A DNA stretch of 64,000 bases from Terrisporobacter othiniensis (lineage in GTDB: Bacteria; Bacillota; Clostridia; Peptostreptococcales; Peptostreptococcaceae): NCBI RefSeq assembly GCF_000808015.1, contig NZ_JWHR01000068.1, forward strand, positions 84,156 to 148,155. The letters are read 5' to 3'. The translations under genes were made by a program, and so were the position numbers. The notes beneath the pieces are model-generated. The model had not been told where the DNA came from. It saw only the letters and a list, made by a program, of their open reading frames with translations, and did no database searches. The stretch's first letter is position 1. Each line of letters opens with the position of its first letter. Shown here piece by piece: positions 26,901 to 36,149 of the stretch.

Positions 26901-29900
26901 CAAATGATGGTGGAAATGGAAATACAGCAGACCACTGTATAATAGTTAATCCTAAATTAACTACAAACAATGGTAAACCAAAGATAACTGCAAATGAAAA
27001 GTTCTTAAAACTTGGTGACACATTAGATGAGATGAAAGATATTAAAGCATATGACCAAGAAGATGGAGATTTAACAAAAAATATTACAATTGAATCAAAC
27101 AACTTTGTTCCAAATAAAATTGGTAGATATGAAATTGTATACAAAGTAAAAGATTCAAATGATAATGTTGAAATACAAAAAGGATATGTAACAGTATCGG
27201 AAGATTATGTAGTTAAAAAATCTAAATTTGGTAAATTTAATAATTTATCATCGTATAATGATGAATTTAAATTACCTATAGCATCTGTAACAAATAACGC
27301 AGGTCATTATGGAAATAGTAAAATAACTAATGCAATAGATGGAAATATAAATACTCATTGGGAAACTGGTAATCAAAATAGCGACACATTTAAAAATGAA
27401 GTTATATTTGACTTGGGAGAAGTTCAAGAAATAAGTAAAATGGCATATGGTGCAAGAAGAGATGCGTATAATAAAGGTTTTGCAACAAAATTTGAAATAT
27501 ATGTATCTGAAAATGAATCAGGGGATGATTTTTATTTAGCAGGAAGTGGATCATATTCTGGATCACCTAATGACATTGTACAGTTCGACATGAGCAAAGT
27601 AAGTGCAAGAAGAGTAAAACTTAAATTTGTAGAAGCTCGTGAAAATTGGGCAAGTTTAAGTGAAGTATCATTCTATAAAGAAGATAAACTAGCTGATAAA
27701 ATGTCAACTTTATTCAAAGATGAAAATAAAACAGATGTATCAGAAAATTACAATACTTTAGAAAAGGTAGAAGAATTAAGAAAAGAAGTTGAAAATCATC
27801 CAGCATATGAATTATTTAAAGTTGAATTAGATAATGCTGAAAAGATAATAAAAGCAAAATACCCAACTATAAAAGTTGAAGATGTAACATATGTTAAGAG
27901 AAAAAGTGATTTTAACTTAAAAGATGGCGTTACAGCTAATGACCAAGAAGATGGTAATATAACATCAAAAGTTACTATATTAGATGATGGTGGTTTCTCT
28001 TCAGATAAAGTAGGTGAATACACTGTAGTATATAAAGTAATTGATAAAGATTTAAATTCAGTTACAAAAGAAAGAAAAATAATAGTTTATGGAAAAAGTG
28101 AATATTTATCAGATATGAACTGGATATCAGCACAATCAGGATGGAGAAGTGTTATAAAAGATAAAGCAGTTGGTACAAATGATAAGATAAAACTTAATAT
28201 TGATGGAAGTGTTAAAACTTTTGATAAAGGTTTTGGTGCAGCAACAAATGCAGAAATAGTATATGACTTAGAAGGTCAATATGATTATTTCACTACATAT
28301 GTGGGAACTGATAAAAACTTTGATATGGATAGCACAACTATAAAATTTAGAATTCTTGCTGATGGAAAAGAAGTATATAAATCAGATGTGATTAGAAAAG
28401 ATACACCAGCAGAATTTGTTAGTTTAGATATTAAGGGAGTTAAAAGACTTGTCTTAATAGCAGATGATGTGGATGGAAATTTAGTAGGTGATTTTGCATC
28501 TTGGGCTGATACTAAATTATATCAAAATTATTCAAAACCTGTAATAAAGGGTGATGATGTAATAGTATTTAATACAAAAGAAAAAGTTGACTTACTTCAA
28601 GGTATAGTTGCAACAGATTATGAAGATGGAGATATAACTTCAAAAGTTAAAGTAAATACGGATTATAGTTATGGCAAATTTGGTGTATTTGATGTTGTAT
28701 ATTCTGTAACAGATAGTGATAATTTAACAACTAAGTTCACTAGAAAAGTAGCAATTACAGAAGAAGAAACTTATATATCTGACTTAAAGTGGAAATCTGC
28801 AACTATAGGTTCGGGAGCCATAGGTATAGATAAATCAGTAAGACAACAAGCAATAAAGATTTTAAATGAAGATGGTTATTATGAAACTTTCACAAAAGGT
28901 ATAGGAACTCATGCTTATTCAGAAATAGTTTATAATTCAAGTGGATATGATATATTTGATACTTGGGTTGGTATGGACCAATATGTATCAGAAAGAGATG
29001 ATGCAAGTGTTCAATTTAAAATATTTGTTGATGGAAAATTAAAAGCTCAAACAGGTGTTATGAAAGCTAATACACCAAAAGAACGTTTAGTAGTAGATGT
29101 TAGAAATTCTAGTGAAATAAAATTAGTAGTAGATGTGGCAACTAACGGAAATAATTGGGACCATGCCAATTGGGCAGATGCAAGATTTAGAAATGTGCCA
29201 CAATTTAGTACAGTTCAATTGGAAAAAGCTCTAAAAGAAGCAAAAAAATTAGATTTAAATAATTACACTGAACAATCTATAGAAGTTTTAGAAAATGCCA
29301 TAAAATTTGGTGAAGATGCTTTAAATTCAACTAATCAAGAAGTAATAGATAGTGCAGTTGAAAGTTTAAACTCTGCTATAGATTCACTAGTAGAATTAAA
29401 CTTAAATAAAGTAGTAAATATAAAAGATGAATATTTAAAACAAAGTATACAAAAAGAGCTTAATACATCAGGTGAAATAACAATTGGTCAAATGAGACAA
29501 CTTGTTTCACTAAAAGTATCAAATGCTGAAAGTTTAGAAGGATTACAATATGCTATAAACTTAGAATCTTTAGATATATCATATAATGAAATAAGGGATT
29601 TATCACCACTAAAAAATCTTAAAAAATTAACTGATTTAAAGGCAAATCCTCTAGGAGGCTTAATTTCTGGGCGTGTTTATGCTGAAGATAATAAAGCAAA
29701 AGTAAGTTTAGATGTTATAAATAGAAATGGTGAAAAATTACTGCCAACATCTGTAGTAGTAAAACATAATAAAACCCATGAATACACTACTTTAGATATA
29801 AATGATTGTATGGACAAAAATGGAGTAGTAACAATAGATACAACAGGTTTTGATTCATATATATATACAATTTATTTAGTATATGAAGATAAGGTTGACA

Positions 29901-29941
29901 ACTATACGTCACAATTTATGTTTATGCTTGATAATATATAA
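23957..29941 (+). CDS. very large secreted M60 (enhancin-like) zinc metalloprotease
   Basis: 1994 residues with signal peptide (KKRIAALTLAAIIFNFSSN). Approximate order: F5/8-type-C lectin domain (70-215), M60 protease (285-690) with HEVGH at 544-548 and a downstream Glu, NPCBM (865-998), DUF5011 Ig-like (1000-1085), second F5/8-C (1090-1245), DUF5011, NPCBM (1380-1525), DUF5011, NPCBM (1605-1750), FIVAR helices (1751-1815), leucine-rich repeat segment (1850-1900) and a final beta domain. The sugar-binding modules point to mucin or other O-glycoprotein targets. No LPXTG or S-layer repeats seen. RBS GGGAGGAG. Controlled by the upstream c-di-GMP riboswitch. Confidence 0.92.
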   Translation: MHKKRIAALTLAAIIFNFSSNTVGVLAHEVEQIKPKQGISSKKDVQSNQAKVSKFDLLNNKNLEKYNKVFKLDKSKIIAINNNGGNYPASELYKAIDNNFSTHWETGRYNREDFENEVTLTLDEVTSLDRIVYGARQDGAKGKGFAEKFEIYASLTDDQDDFTLVSQGGYSGSTGDIVEIKFEETKFKRIKFKFKKANQNWASASEFMLYKKDTLSETINDLFTDGTMTKLKDKYNSIDVIDKLEDEVNKHPLKDDLEYAINLAKEILQGDKDYSDRTFTLTQYGDTHAKARNTLGMSRFGTDLQSTGIVAKPGEVFKIYVEAQEGAPLPKIAFTQQEGHYNNWKREYQLKRGLNVITVPEIYNNSWTNKPVKGGAVYLINKYTSSEQGKAPIVRIEGGEEFPLFNVGDDKEAFLEKLKAYKVKLEKDPENTVDIYEFNTKRFMYTGTTKAAYQVYVNEGVDVDESVDVWNKQIQDAFDFAGLKDDKSDPTNDSTNVRTTVRLMQPYGAAYAAGDHVGIQRHIQEIALRTDQDSINSILWGMIHEVGHQMDISSRELGEITNNMFSNNAYMKNNAGDRVPYNELYNLLAPDDSSQNFDDISYSQRLGMFWQLQLKKDTYWPELESLYRKRKPSVRNEQEKRDTIALYSSEILNMDLTKYFEKYGFKISDSCKEKLKQFSNDCEKIWYLNGNALSYKGNGFENKNTGLDVSLSKTDAGIRLNMDINQDMKNDLLGFEIIKNGKVIAFTTSGTYTDTKAKDTNENIEYEVVPYALNLSTGDKVQLNSLKPSISVQQKKLTLKLNEKFDAKSYAKAFTNEGEDITESLKVESNVDTTRGGNYEVKYIITENNTNIEKIMKVEVVSDYDYLSDFEWKSATTSWGTPRRNSNIQGRINSTTKKFEKGFGIHANGKITYDLSDKEYDKFEALVGIDSSAIQPNNNSSVTFKIIADGKTLATTNVIGYYDNLAYISVPISGVKELIIEANDGGNGNTADHCIIVNPKLTTNNGKPKITANEKFLKLGDTLDEMKDIKAYDQEDGDLTKNITIESNNFVPNKIGRYEIVYKVKDSNDNVEIQKGYVTVSEDYVVKKSKFGKFNNLSSYNDEFKLPIASVTNNAGHYGNSKITNAIDGNINTHWETGNQNSDTFKNEVIFDLGEVQEISKMAYGARRDAYNKGFATKFEIYVSENESGDDFYLAGSGSYSGSPNDIVQFDMSKVSARRVKLKFVEARENWASLSEVSFYKEDKLADKMSTLFKDENKTDVSENYNTLEKVEELRKEVENHPAYELFKVELDNAEKIIKAKYPTIKVEDVTYVKRKSDFNLKDGVTANDQEDGNITSKVTILDDGGFSSDKVGEYTVVYKVIDKDLNSVTKERKIIVYGKSEYLSDMNWISAQSGWRSVIKDKAVGTNDKIKLNIDGSVKTFDKGFGAATNAEIVYDLEGQYDYFTTYVGTDKNFDMDSTTIKFRILADGKEVYKSDVIRKDTPAEFVSLDIKGVKRLVLIADDVDGNLVGDFASWADTKLYQNYSKPVIKGDDVIVFNTKEKVDLLQGIVATDYEDGDITSKVKVNTDYSYGKFGVFDVVYSVTDSDNLTTKFTRKVAITEEETYISDLKWKSATIGSGAIGIDKSVRQQAIKILNEDGYYETFTKGIGTHAYSEIVYNSSGYDIFDTWVGMDQYVSERDDASVQFKIFVDGKLKAQTGVMKANTPKERLVVDVRNSSEIKLVVDVATNGNNWDHANWADARFRNVPQFSTVQLEKALKEAKKLDLNNYTEQSIEVLENAIKFGEDALNSTNQEVIDSAVESLNSAIDSLVELNLNKVVNIKDEYLKQSIQKELNTSGEITIGQMRQLVSLKVSNAESLEGLQYAINLESLDISYNEIRDLSPLKNLKKLTDLKANPLGGLISGRVYAEDNKAKVSLDVINRNGEKLLPTSVVVKHNKTHEYTTLDINDCMDKNGVVTIDTTGFDSYIYTIYLVYEDKVDNYTSQFMFMLDNI

Positions 29942-29950
29942 TATTTATAT

Positions 29951-29984
29951 AAAAGGGCTATCGCAATTGGTGATTAGCCCTTTT
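29951..29984 (+). terminator. terminator between the two M60 proteases
   Basis: AAAAGGGCTA pairs with TAGCCCTTTT around 14 bases. The short T-run may allow read-through into the second protease gene 25 bases on. Confidence 0.7.
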
Positions 29985-30009
29985 GATTAAAACTAATTAG
30001 GAGAAGGGT

Positions 30010-33000
30010 ATGTTTAAGAAAAAAATAGCATTATTAAGTTTAGTATCAATTATTTCAAATTTTTCATTGTTTACAACAAATGTTTTAGCATATGAAATAA
30101 AAGAAAATTCAAAAAAAATTGCATCAACTGAAGTAATTAAAAAAGATAGTTCGAAAAATAAAAAAACAAGTAAAGCTAAAAAAGTTATTACTGTAGCTCA
30201 AAATGGAAATACCCATGCAAAGGCAAGAGATAATTTAAAAATGACTTATTTTGGTACAGATTATCAATCTACAGGAATAGTTGCAAAGCCAGGAGAAGAA
30301 TTTGTTGTGTATGTGCAAGCTGAGGAAAATGTACCACTACCAACAATTGCATTTAGTCAACATGAAGGATTTTATTCAAATTGGGTGAGATGGTATCAAT
30401 TAAAGCCAGGTAAAAATGTTATAACAGTACCAGAAATTTATAGCAACTCATGGGAAAAGAAAACAGCAAAAGGTGGAGCTGTATATCTGCTAAATAGATA
30501 TACAAAAGAAGAACAAGGCAAAGCTCCAGTTGTAACTATTGAAGGTGGAGAAACTTTTCCTTTATATAATGAAGGTGACGATAAAGAACAATTCTTAAAA
30601 GAATTAAAAGAATATAAGAAAAAATTAGATGAAGACCCAGAAAATACAGTAGATTTATTTGAGTTTAATACAAATAGAATACTTTACACAGGAACAACAT
30701 CATCAGCATATAAAGTATATGTAGAAGAAGGGGTGGATATAGAGAAAAGTACAAATAATTTAAATAGCCAAATTCAAGAAGCTTTTGATTTTTCGGGATT
30801 AAAAGATGATATATCAGACCCATCAAATGACTCTACAAATATAAAAACAACAATAAGACTTATGCAACCATATGGATTAGCATATGCTTATGTTGATCAT
30901 GTGGGTATACAAAGAGATTATGAAACATCGATGCTTAAAACAGATAAATCAAGTCTTGGGTCTGTACTATGGGCGACTGTTCATGAAGTTGGTCACCAAA
31001 TGGACATAGATGCTAGAGCATGGCCAGAGATAACAAATAATATGTGGGCAAACAATGCTCATATAAAACAAGGTTTTGATGATAGAGTTAATTATACTTA
31101 CATATATAAATATTTAGCTCCAGAAAAATCTCTAAGAGGATTTGAAGAAATGGACTACTTCCAAAAGTTAGGGATGTTTTGGCAATTACAATTAAAAAAA
31201 GATACTTATTGGGCTGAATTAGAATCTTTATATAGAAAAAGAAAACCTAGTCCAAATAATTATCAACAGAAAAAAGATATACTTGCAACTTATTCTTCAG
31301 AAGTATTAAATATTAATTTAACTTATTACTTTGAAAAATACGGATTTGATTTATCAGATGAATGTAAAGAAAAATTAAAAAAATATCCAACATCAAATGA
31401 AAAATTATGGTATTTAAATAGTAGTGTAATGAATTATGAAGGGCAAGGATTTGATAACGTAGATACAAACTTAGATGTAACATTATCAAAATCAAAATCT
31501 AATATAAAGCTAACTATGAATATAAATAAATCTATTAAAAATGATTTACTTGGTTATGAAATAATAAAAGATGGAAAAGTAATTGGGTTTACAACAGAAA
31601 GCTCTTATACAGATAATGAAGCAAATGATAATAGTAAATATGAAGTAGTTCCTTATGCAAAAAATTTAACAACGGGAAGAAATGTTGAAATAAGTTCATC
31701 AACACCAAATATAAGTTTACAACAAGAAAAAGTAACTTTAAAAATTGGAGAAGATTTTAATGCCAAAGATTATGTAAAAGGCTTTACTTATTTTGGTGAT
31801 GATATTACTTCAAAAATAGAAGTTGATAGTAATGTAAATACTAACGAATGTGGAACTTATACAGTAAAATATACATTAACTAATGAAAATACTACTAAAC
31901 AAAAAAGTATGGAAGTTGAAGTGGTAAGTGATTATGACTACTTATCAGATCTTTCATGGGAAAGTATAAAAACAGATTGGGGAACTCCAAGAAAAAACGG
32001 AAATATTCAAGGTATGACTCATGGGCAAGTCACTAAGTTTAAAAAGGGTATAGGAATACATGCTAATGGAAAAATAACGTATGACTTATCTGACAAAGAT
32101 TATGATAAATTTGAGGCTTTAGTTGGTATAGATACATCTATAGGTCAAAATGAACATTCAAGTTTAAAATTTAAAATATTAGCAGATGGAAAAACTATCG
32201 CATCTACAAATATGATGAATTATGAAGATAATTTAGCTTATATAAATGTGGATGTAGCTGGAGTTAAAGAATTAGTAATTGAAGTTAATGATGGTGGCAA
32301 TGGAAATACATGTGATCACAGTATAATAGTTAATCCTAAGTTAACAACAAATAATGGTAAGCCTAAATTTAAAGGTGATGATAAAATAGCATTTAATATA
32401 AATGACAAAATAGACTTACTTAAAGGAATAAGTGTAACAGATGCTGAAGATGGTGACTTAACCTCAAATATAAAAATGGAAACAGATTATATTGAAGGAA
32501 GTACAGGAATATTTAATGTAAATTGCTCTGTAATAGATAAAGATAAAAATAAATCAACATTTACAAGAACAGTAGTAGTTTCTGAAAAAGAGACATATTT
32601 ATCTGACTTAAACTGGGAATACGGAACGATTGGTTCAGGATATATAGGAAAAGATAAATCTGTAAGAGAAGAAACTATACAACTTTTAAATGAAAATGGA
32701 ACATATGAAAAATTTAAAAAAGGTATAGGAACTCATGCTTATTCAGAAATAGTTTATGACTCAAGCGGATATGATGTATTTGATACTTGGGTTGGACTTG
32801 ATAAATTTGTATCAAATCAAAATGCATCGAGTGTTATATTTAAAGTTTATGTAGATGGCGAACTTAAAGCACAAACAGATGTGATGAAATCAAATTCACC
32901 AAAAGAACGCTTAATAGTAGATGTTAGAAATTCTAAGAAAGTAAAATTGGTAGTGGAAGAAGCTGACAACGGAGATACTTGGGACCATGCTGATTGGGCA

Positions 33001-33588
33001 GATGCTAAATTTAGAACATTTTCAAAATTTGATTCAACAGAATTAGAAAATACTTTAGTTGAAATAAAAGATAAAAATCTTAAACTAAGTATACAGCAAG
33101 AACTTGGTTTACCAGGAGAGATAAGATTAGGAGATATGAAAGATCTTGTTTCATTAAGTGTTAAAAATGTTAAAAGTTTAGACGGACTACAATATGCTAT
33201 TAATTTGAAGTCATTAAATATAGAAAATAATGAAATTAAAGATTTATCACCATTAAAGAACCTAAAGAAACTTACAAATTTAAAAGCCAATCCTCAAATG
33301 ATATACGAAGATTTGGTCTTAGCAAAAGATAAAAATGTATCTGTTGATTATAACATCTTAAATAGAAACGGAGACAAATTAACTCCAACATCTATATCTA
33401 TAAAGGATAACAGAACTTGGGAATATACAAATTTAAATGTTAAAGACTGTATAGATGAAGATGGAAAAATATCATTTAGTACAGAAAACTTTTACTCAGG
33501 AATACATACTGTTTATCTTACATATGAAGATAAAGTTGATAACTATACAACAAATATTACATTTATAGTTGATACTAGAGAAAGATAA
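30010..33588 (+). CDS. second secreted M60 (enhancin-like) metalloprotease
   Basis: 1192 residues, paralogue of the preceding protein. Signal peptide KKKIALLSLVSIISNFSL; M60 domain about 60-470 with HEVGH at 325-329 (TVHEVGHQMDIDARAW); NPCBM (640-770), DUF5011 (775-855), second NPCBM (860-1000), LRR-like segment and the same C-terminal domain. Compared with the first it lacks both F5/8-C domains, one NPCBM and FIVAR, suggesting duplication followed by domain loss or gain. RBS AGGAGAAGG. No promoter or riboswitch of its own is evident, so likely co-expressed. Confidence 0.92.
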   Translation: MFKKKIALLSLVSIISNFSLFTTNVLAYEIKENSKKIASTEVIKKDSSKNKKTSKAKKVITVAQNGNTHAKARDNLKMTYFGTDYQSTGIVAKPGEEFVVYVQAEENVPLPTIAFSQHEGFYSNWVRWYQLKPGKNVITVPEIYSNSWEKKTAKGGAVYLLNRYTKEEQGKAPVVTIEGGETFPLYNEGDDKEQFLKELKEYKKKLDEDPENTVDLFEFNTNRILYTGTTSSAYKVYVEEGVDIEKSTNNLNSQIQEAFDFSGLKDDISDPSNDSTNIKTTIRLMQPYGLAYAYVDHVGIQRDYETSMLKTDKSSLGSVLWATVHEVGHQMDIDARAWPEITNNMWANNAHIKQGFDDRVNYTYIYKYLAPEKSLRGFEEMDYFQKLGMFWQLQLKKDTYWAELESLYRKRKPSPNNYQQKKDILATYSSEVLNINLTYYFEKYGFDLSDECKEKLKKYPTSNEKLWYLNSSVMNYEGQGFDNVDTNLDVTLSKSKSNIKLTMNINKSIKNDLLGYEIIKDGKVIGFTTESSYTDNEANDNSKYEVVPYAKNLTTGRNVEISSSTPNISLQQEKVTLKIGEDFNAKDYVKGFTYFGDDITSKIEVDSNVNTNECGTYTVKYTLTNENTTKQKSMEVEVVSDYDYLSDLSWESIKTDWGTPRKNGNIQGMTHGQVTKFKKGIGIHANGKITYDLSDKDYDKFEALVGIDTSIGQNEHSSLKFKILADGKTIASTNMMNYEDNLAYINVDVAGVKELVIEVNDGGNGNTCDHSIIVNPKLTTNNGKPKFKGDDKIAFNINDKIDLLKGISVTDAEDGDLTSNIKMETDYIEGSTGIFNVNCSVIDKDKNKSTFTRTVVVSEKETYLSDLNWEYGTIGSGYIGKDKSVREETIQLLNENGTYEKFKKGIGTHAYSEIVYDSSGYDVFDTWVGLDKFVSNQNASSVIFKVYVDGELKAQTDVMKSNSPKERLIVDVRNSKKVKLVVEEADNGDTWDHADWADAKFRTFSKFDSTELENTLVEIKDKNLKLSIQQELGLPGEIRLGDMKDLVSLSVKNVKSLDGLQYAINLKSLNIENNEIKDLSPLKNLKKLTNLKANPQMIYEDLVLAKDKNVSVDYNILNRNGDKLTPTSISIKDNRTWEYTNLNVKDCIDEDGKISFSTENFYSGIHTVYLTYEDKVDNYTTNITFIVDTRER

Positions 33589-33609
33589 TTGAAGTAAAGA
33601 TTTTATTTA

Positions 33610-33660
33610 AAAACATAGAGAACAATTCTTTTATAGGAATTTGTATAACTCTATGTTTTT
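33610..33660 (+). terminator. terminator after the M60 pair
   Basis: AAAACATAGAG pairs with CTCTATGTTTT, with a 28-base loop and a T-run following. Confidence 0.75.
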
Positions 33661-33775
33661 TATTATAAACAAAATAAATTTCATTTTATAAAGATAGATA
33701 TTTAATTTCATATGGGTTTCATATTAAAATATTAGTATTTTTATAGATAAAATATTGATATTAAGGAGATTGATT

Positions 33776-34354
33776 ATGAAAAGGAGTAAATTAGTAAAAA
33801 AATTAACTGTAGTAGCACTAACAATGGTGGCAATAGCTTCATTAGCAGTAGGATGTACAAGTTCAAAGGAAGGGAGTACAAATACAGCAAACTCGAATAG
33901 TAAGTTATTTAAAGAAATGAAAACAGAAGACATTAATGGAAATAAGGTAGATAGTTCTATATTCTCAAAATATAAACTTACAGTAGTTAATGTATGGAAT
34001 ACAGGTTGTACTCCATGTGTTGGCGAAATACCAACTTTAGACAAGCTAAATAAAGAATATGAGAAAAAAGGTGTTTCAATAAAAGGTCTATTATTAGAAT
34101 CAGGAGTTGGATTAAATGATGAAGAGAAAAAAACAGTTGAAGATATATTAAAGAAAGCAAAATCAACTTATCAACAACTGACTGTATCAGAAGATATGTT
34201 ACAAGATAAAACTTTAATTTTACAATCTTTCCCTACAACATTCTTTGTAGATAAAGATGGAAATATAGTTGATAGCATAGAAGGCTCTAATGATTATGAT
34301 GGATGGAAGGCAAAAATAGATGAAGTTTTAGAAAAGGTGATGACTAATGAATAA
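33776..34354 (+). CDS. TlpA/ResA-like thioredoxin lipoprotein
   Basis: 192 residues from ATG 33776 (AAGGAG 9 bases upstream; the frame's earlier start lacks one). Lipoprotein signal with lipobox LAVGC; Ser/Asn-rich linker; thioredoxin fold with VVNVWNTGCTPCVGEIP (redox Cys pair CTPC), cis-Pro in SFPTTFFVD. Acts outside the membrane as a disulfide/thiol reductant or oxidoreductase. It overlaps the next gene and is first in an operon with a CXXC peptide, a membrane iron-sulfur protein and a two-component system, which likely supplies electrons and senses need. Confidence 0.9.
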   Translation: MKRSKLVKKLTVVALTMVAIASLAVGCTSSKEGSTNTANSNSKLFKEMKTEDINGNKVDSSIFSKYKLTVVNVWNTGCTPCVGEIPTLDKLNKEYEKKGVSIKGLLLESGVGLNDEEKKTVEDILKKAKSTYQQLTVSEDMLQDKTLILQSFPTTFFVDKDGNIVDSIEGSNDYDGWKAKIDEVLEKVMTNE

Positions 34355-34493
34355 ATTTATGAAAAACAAAGTTGGAATAACTTTAATGGCTATAGGGCTA
34401 TTATCTATGTCTGTTGGAGTTTTCAGACAAGAACATAAAACTGTAGCTAAAAAGTCTAATATTATATGTCTTGAATGCATTGGAATTGGTTAG
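34347..34493 (+). CDS. CD1871A-like small CXXC membrane protein
   Basis: 48 residues, starting inside the end of the TlpA-like gene (8-base overlap). One membrane helix (VGITLMAIGLLSMSVGVF), a short linker, and the C-terminal ICLECIGIG, the signature of the CD1871A family of CXXC peptides found beside TlpA and 4Fe-4S genes in clostridia. The CLEC pair probably relays electrons between the membrane iron-sulfur protein and the lipoprotein thioredoxin. Confidence 0.8.
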   Translation: MNKFMKNKVGITLMAIGLLSMSVGVFRQEHKTVAKKSNIICLECIGIG

Positions 34494-34502
34494 GTGATTT
34501 AT

Positions 34503-35411
34503 ATGGATTTAGTAAAAAAGATAAAATCTAACTTAAGATTGACTGTTCAAATTGTATTTACAGCCTTAACTAATGGATATTTTTTAGGCTTTGCAAAGGG
34601 AAAGATATATCAAGGGGATAGTAAGCAACTATGTGTACCTGGGCTGAATTGTTATTCATGCCCAGGAGCTGTAGGTTCTTGTCCGATAGGATCTTTACAA
34701 GCTGTATTAGGAAGTAGAAATTTTAAATTTTCATTTTATATAATTGGTTTTCTTATGATGATTGGTGCTTTTATAGGAAGATTTGTATGTGGGTGGTTAT
34801 GTCCGTTTGGATTAGTACAAGACTTACTTTATAAAATTCCTGGAATTAAAAAAATCAAAAAAGTGATTTTTGACAAGCAATTGAGATATCTTAAATATAT
34901 TATATTAGTAGTATTTGTAATTATAATGCCATTAACGTTAACTAATTATGCAGGAGATGGAAATCCATGGTTTTGTAAATTAATATGTCCTTCTGGAACA
35001 TTTTTTGCGGGTATTCCTCTTGTATCAATGAATAGTTCACTTAGAAGAATAATAGGTCCATTATTTACTTGGAAAGTATTTATATTAGTTTCAACTGTTA
35101 TTTTATCAATAAAAATATACAGGCCATTTTGTAAATATTTATGTCCTTTAGGTGGTATATATGGATTATTCAATAATTACTCACTTTATAAATATGAAGT
35201 GGACTATGACAAATGCACAAAATGTGGTTTATGTGAGAAAAAGTGCGATATGAATGTGGCTGCATATAAAACACCCAATAGTGCTGAATGTATAAGATGT
35301 GGAAAATGTATAGAAGTATGTCCTAAAAAAGCTATAAGTACTACATTTTCTAAATCACAAAAACCTAATTGTAATTCAAATTGTAAATTAAATTGTTCTG
35401 GATGCAAATAA
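34503..35411 (+). CDS. membrane 4Fe-4S ferredoxin (NapH/YccM-like)
   Basis: 302 residues from ATG 34503 (TTAGGTG upstream). Five or so membrane helices with cysteine motifs on the cytoplasmic side: CYSCPGAVGSCPIGSLQA, GRFVCGWLCPFG, WFCKLICPSGTF, FCKYLCPLGG. Two classic [4Fe-4S] motifs follow: CTKCGLCEKKC and CIRCGKCIEVCP. Cys-rich tail CNSNCKLNCSGCK. Carries electrons across the membrane toward the TlpA-like partner; function by analogy with NapH and CcdA-independent reductant systems. Confidence 0.88.
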   Translation: MDLVKKIKSNLRLTVQIVFTALTNGYFLGFAKGKIYQGDSKQLCVPGLNCYSCPGAVGSCPIGSLQAVLGSRNFKFSFYIIGFLMMIGAFIGRFVCGWLCPFGLVQDLLYKIPGIKKIKKVIFDKQLRYLKYIILVVFVIIMPLTLTNYAGDGNPWFCKLICPSGTFFAGIPLVSMNSSLRRIIGPLFTWKVFILVSTVILSIKIYRPFCKYLCPLGGIYGLFNNYSLYKYEVDYDKCTKCGLCEKKCDMNVAAYKTPNSAECIRCGKCIEVCPKKAISTTFSKSQKPNCNSNCKLNCSGCK

Positions 35412-35480
35412 AAATATTTAATATAATTGATAAATTATAGTATACTAAGAAAAAATATAAAAATAAAGAGGTCGGTAAAA

Positions 35481-36149
35481 GTGAGTATAAATATATTAAT
35501 TATAGAAGATGAAGTAGATATAAGAGAAGGCATAAGTGAGTATTTATCAGAAGTTGGGTATGAAGTTAAGGTAGCATCTGATGGACAAGAAGGGATTGAT
35601 TTATTTAGGCAAAATAAATTTGATTTAGTGTTATTAGATATAATGCTTCCAAAAATAAATGGTTTTGGAGTCTTAAGTCAAATAAGAGAAACTAGTAATG
35701 TACCTGTAATTATGTTAACTGCAATGAATGATGATTATAGTCAGATTATGAGTTTTAATGAAAAAGCTGATGATTACATAACTAAACCTTTTTCTGTAGT
35801 AATACTTCACAAAAGAATAGAAGCATTATTGAGAAGAATTCAAGGTAAAGAAAATACAAATAAATGGCTTTATAAAGATGTAGAGGTAGATTTTTTAGGA
35901 TTTTCAGCAAAAAAACAAGGAAAAACTGTTGATCTGAAACCTAAGGAAATTAAATTATTAGAATTGTTGCTAAAATATAAAAATCAAGTACTAACTAGAA
36001 GTCAAATGCTAGATAATTTATGGGATGTTGAGGAAACCCCACTTGATCGGGTGATTGATGTATATATTAAAAATATTAGAAAAAAATTAGGTATAGACTG
36101 TATTATAACTGTAAAAGGTATCGGCTATAAGTTTGAGGAAAAGCTATGA
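35481..36149 (+). CDS. OmpR-family response regulator
   Basis: 222 residues from GTG 35481 with AAAGAGG upstream (the earlier in-frame start has none). Receiver domain with acidic pocket E9/D10, phospho-acceptor Asp53 (LVLLDIMLPK) and Lys in ITKPFS; winged-helix DNA-binding domain from about 125 (LKPKEIKLLELLLKY ... DRVIDVYIKNIRKKLG). Its stop overlaps the start of the kinase. Likely regulates this redox operon or its targets. Confidence 0.93.
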   Translation: MSINILIIEDEVDIREGISEYLSEVGYEVKVASDGQEGIDLFRQNKFDLVLLDIMLPKINGFGVLSQIRETSNVPVIMLTAMNDDYSQIMSFNEKADDYITKPFSVVILHKRIEALLRRIQGKENTNKWLYKDVEVDFLGFSAKKQGKTVDLKPKEIKLLELLLKYKNQVLTRSQMLDNLWDVEETPLDRVIDVYIKNIRKKLGIDCIITVKGIGYKFEEKL

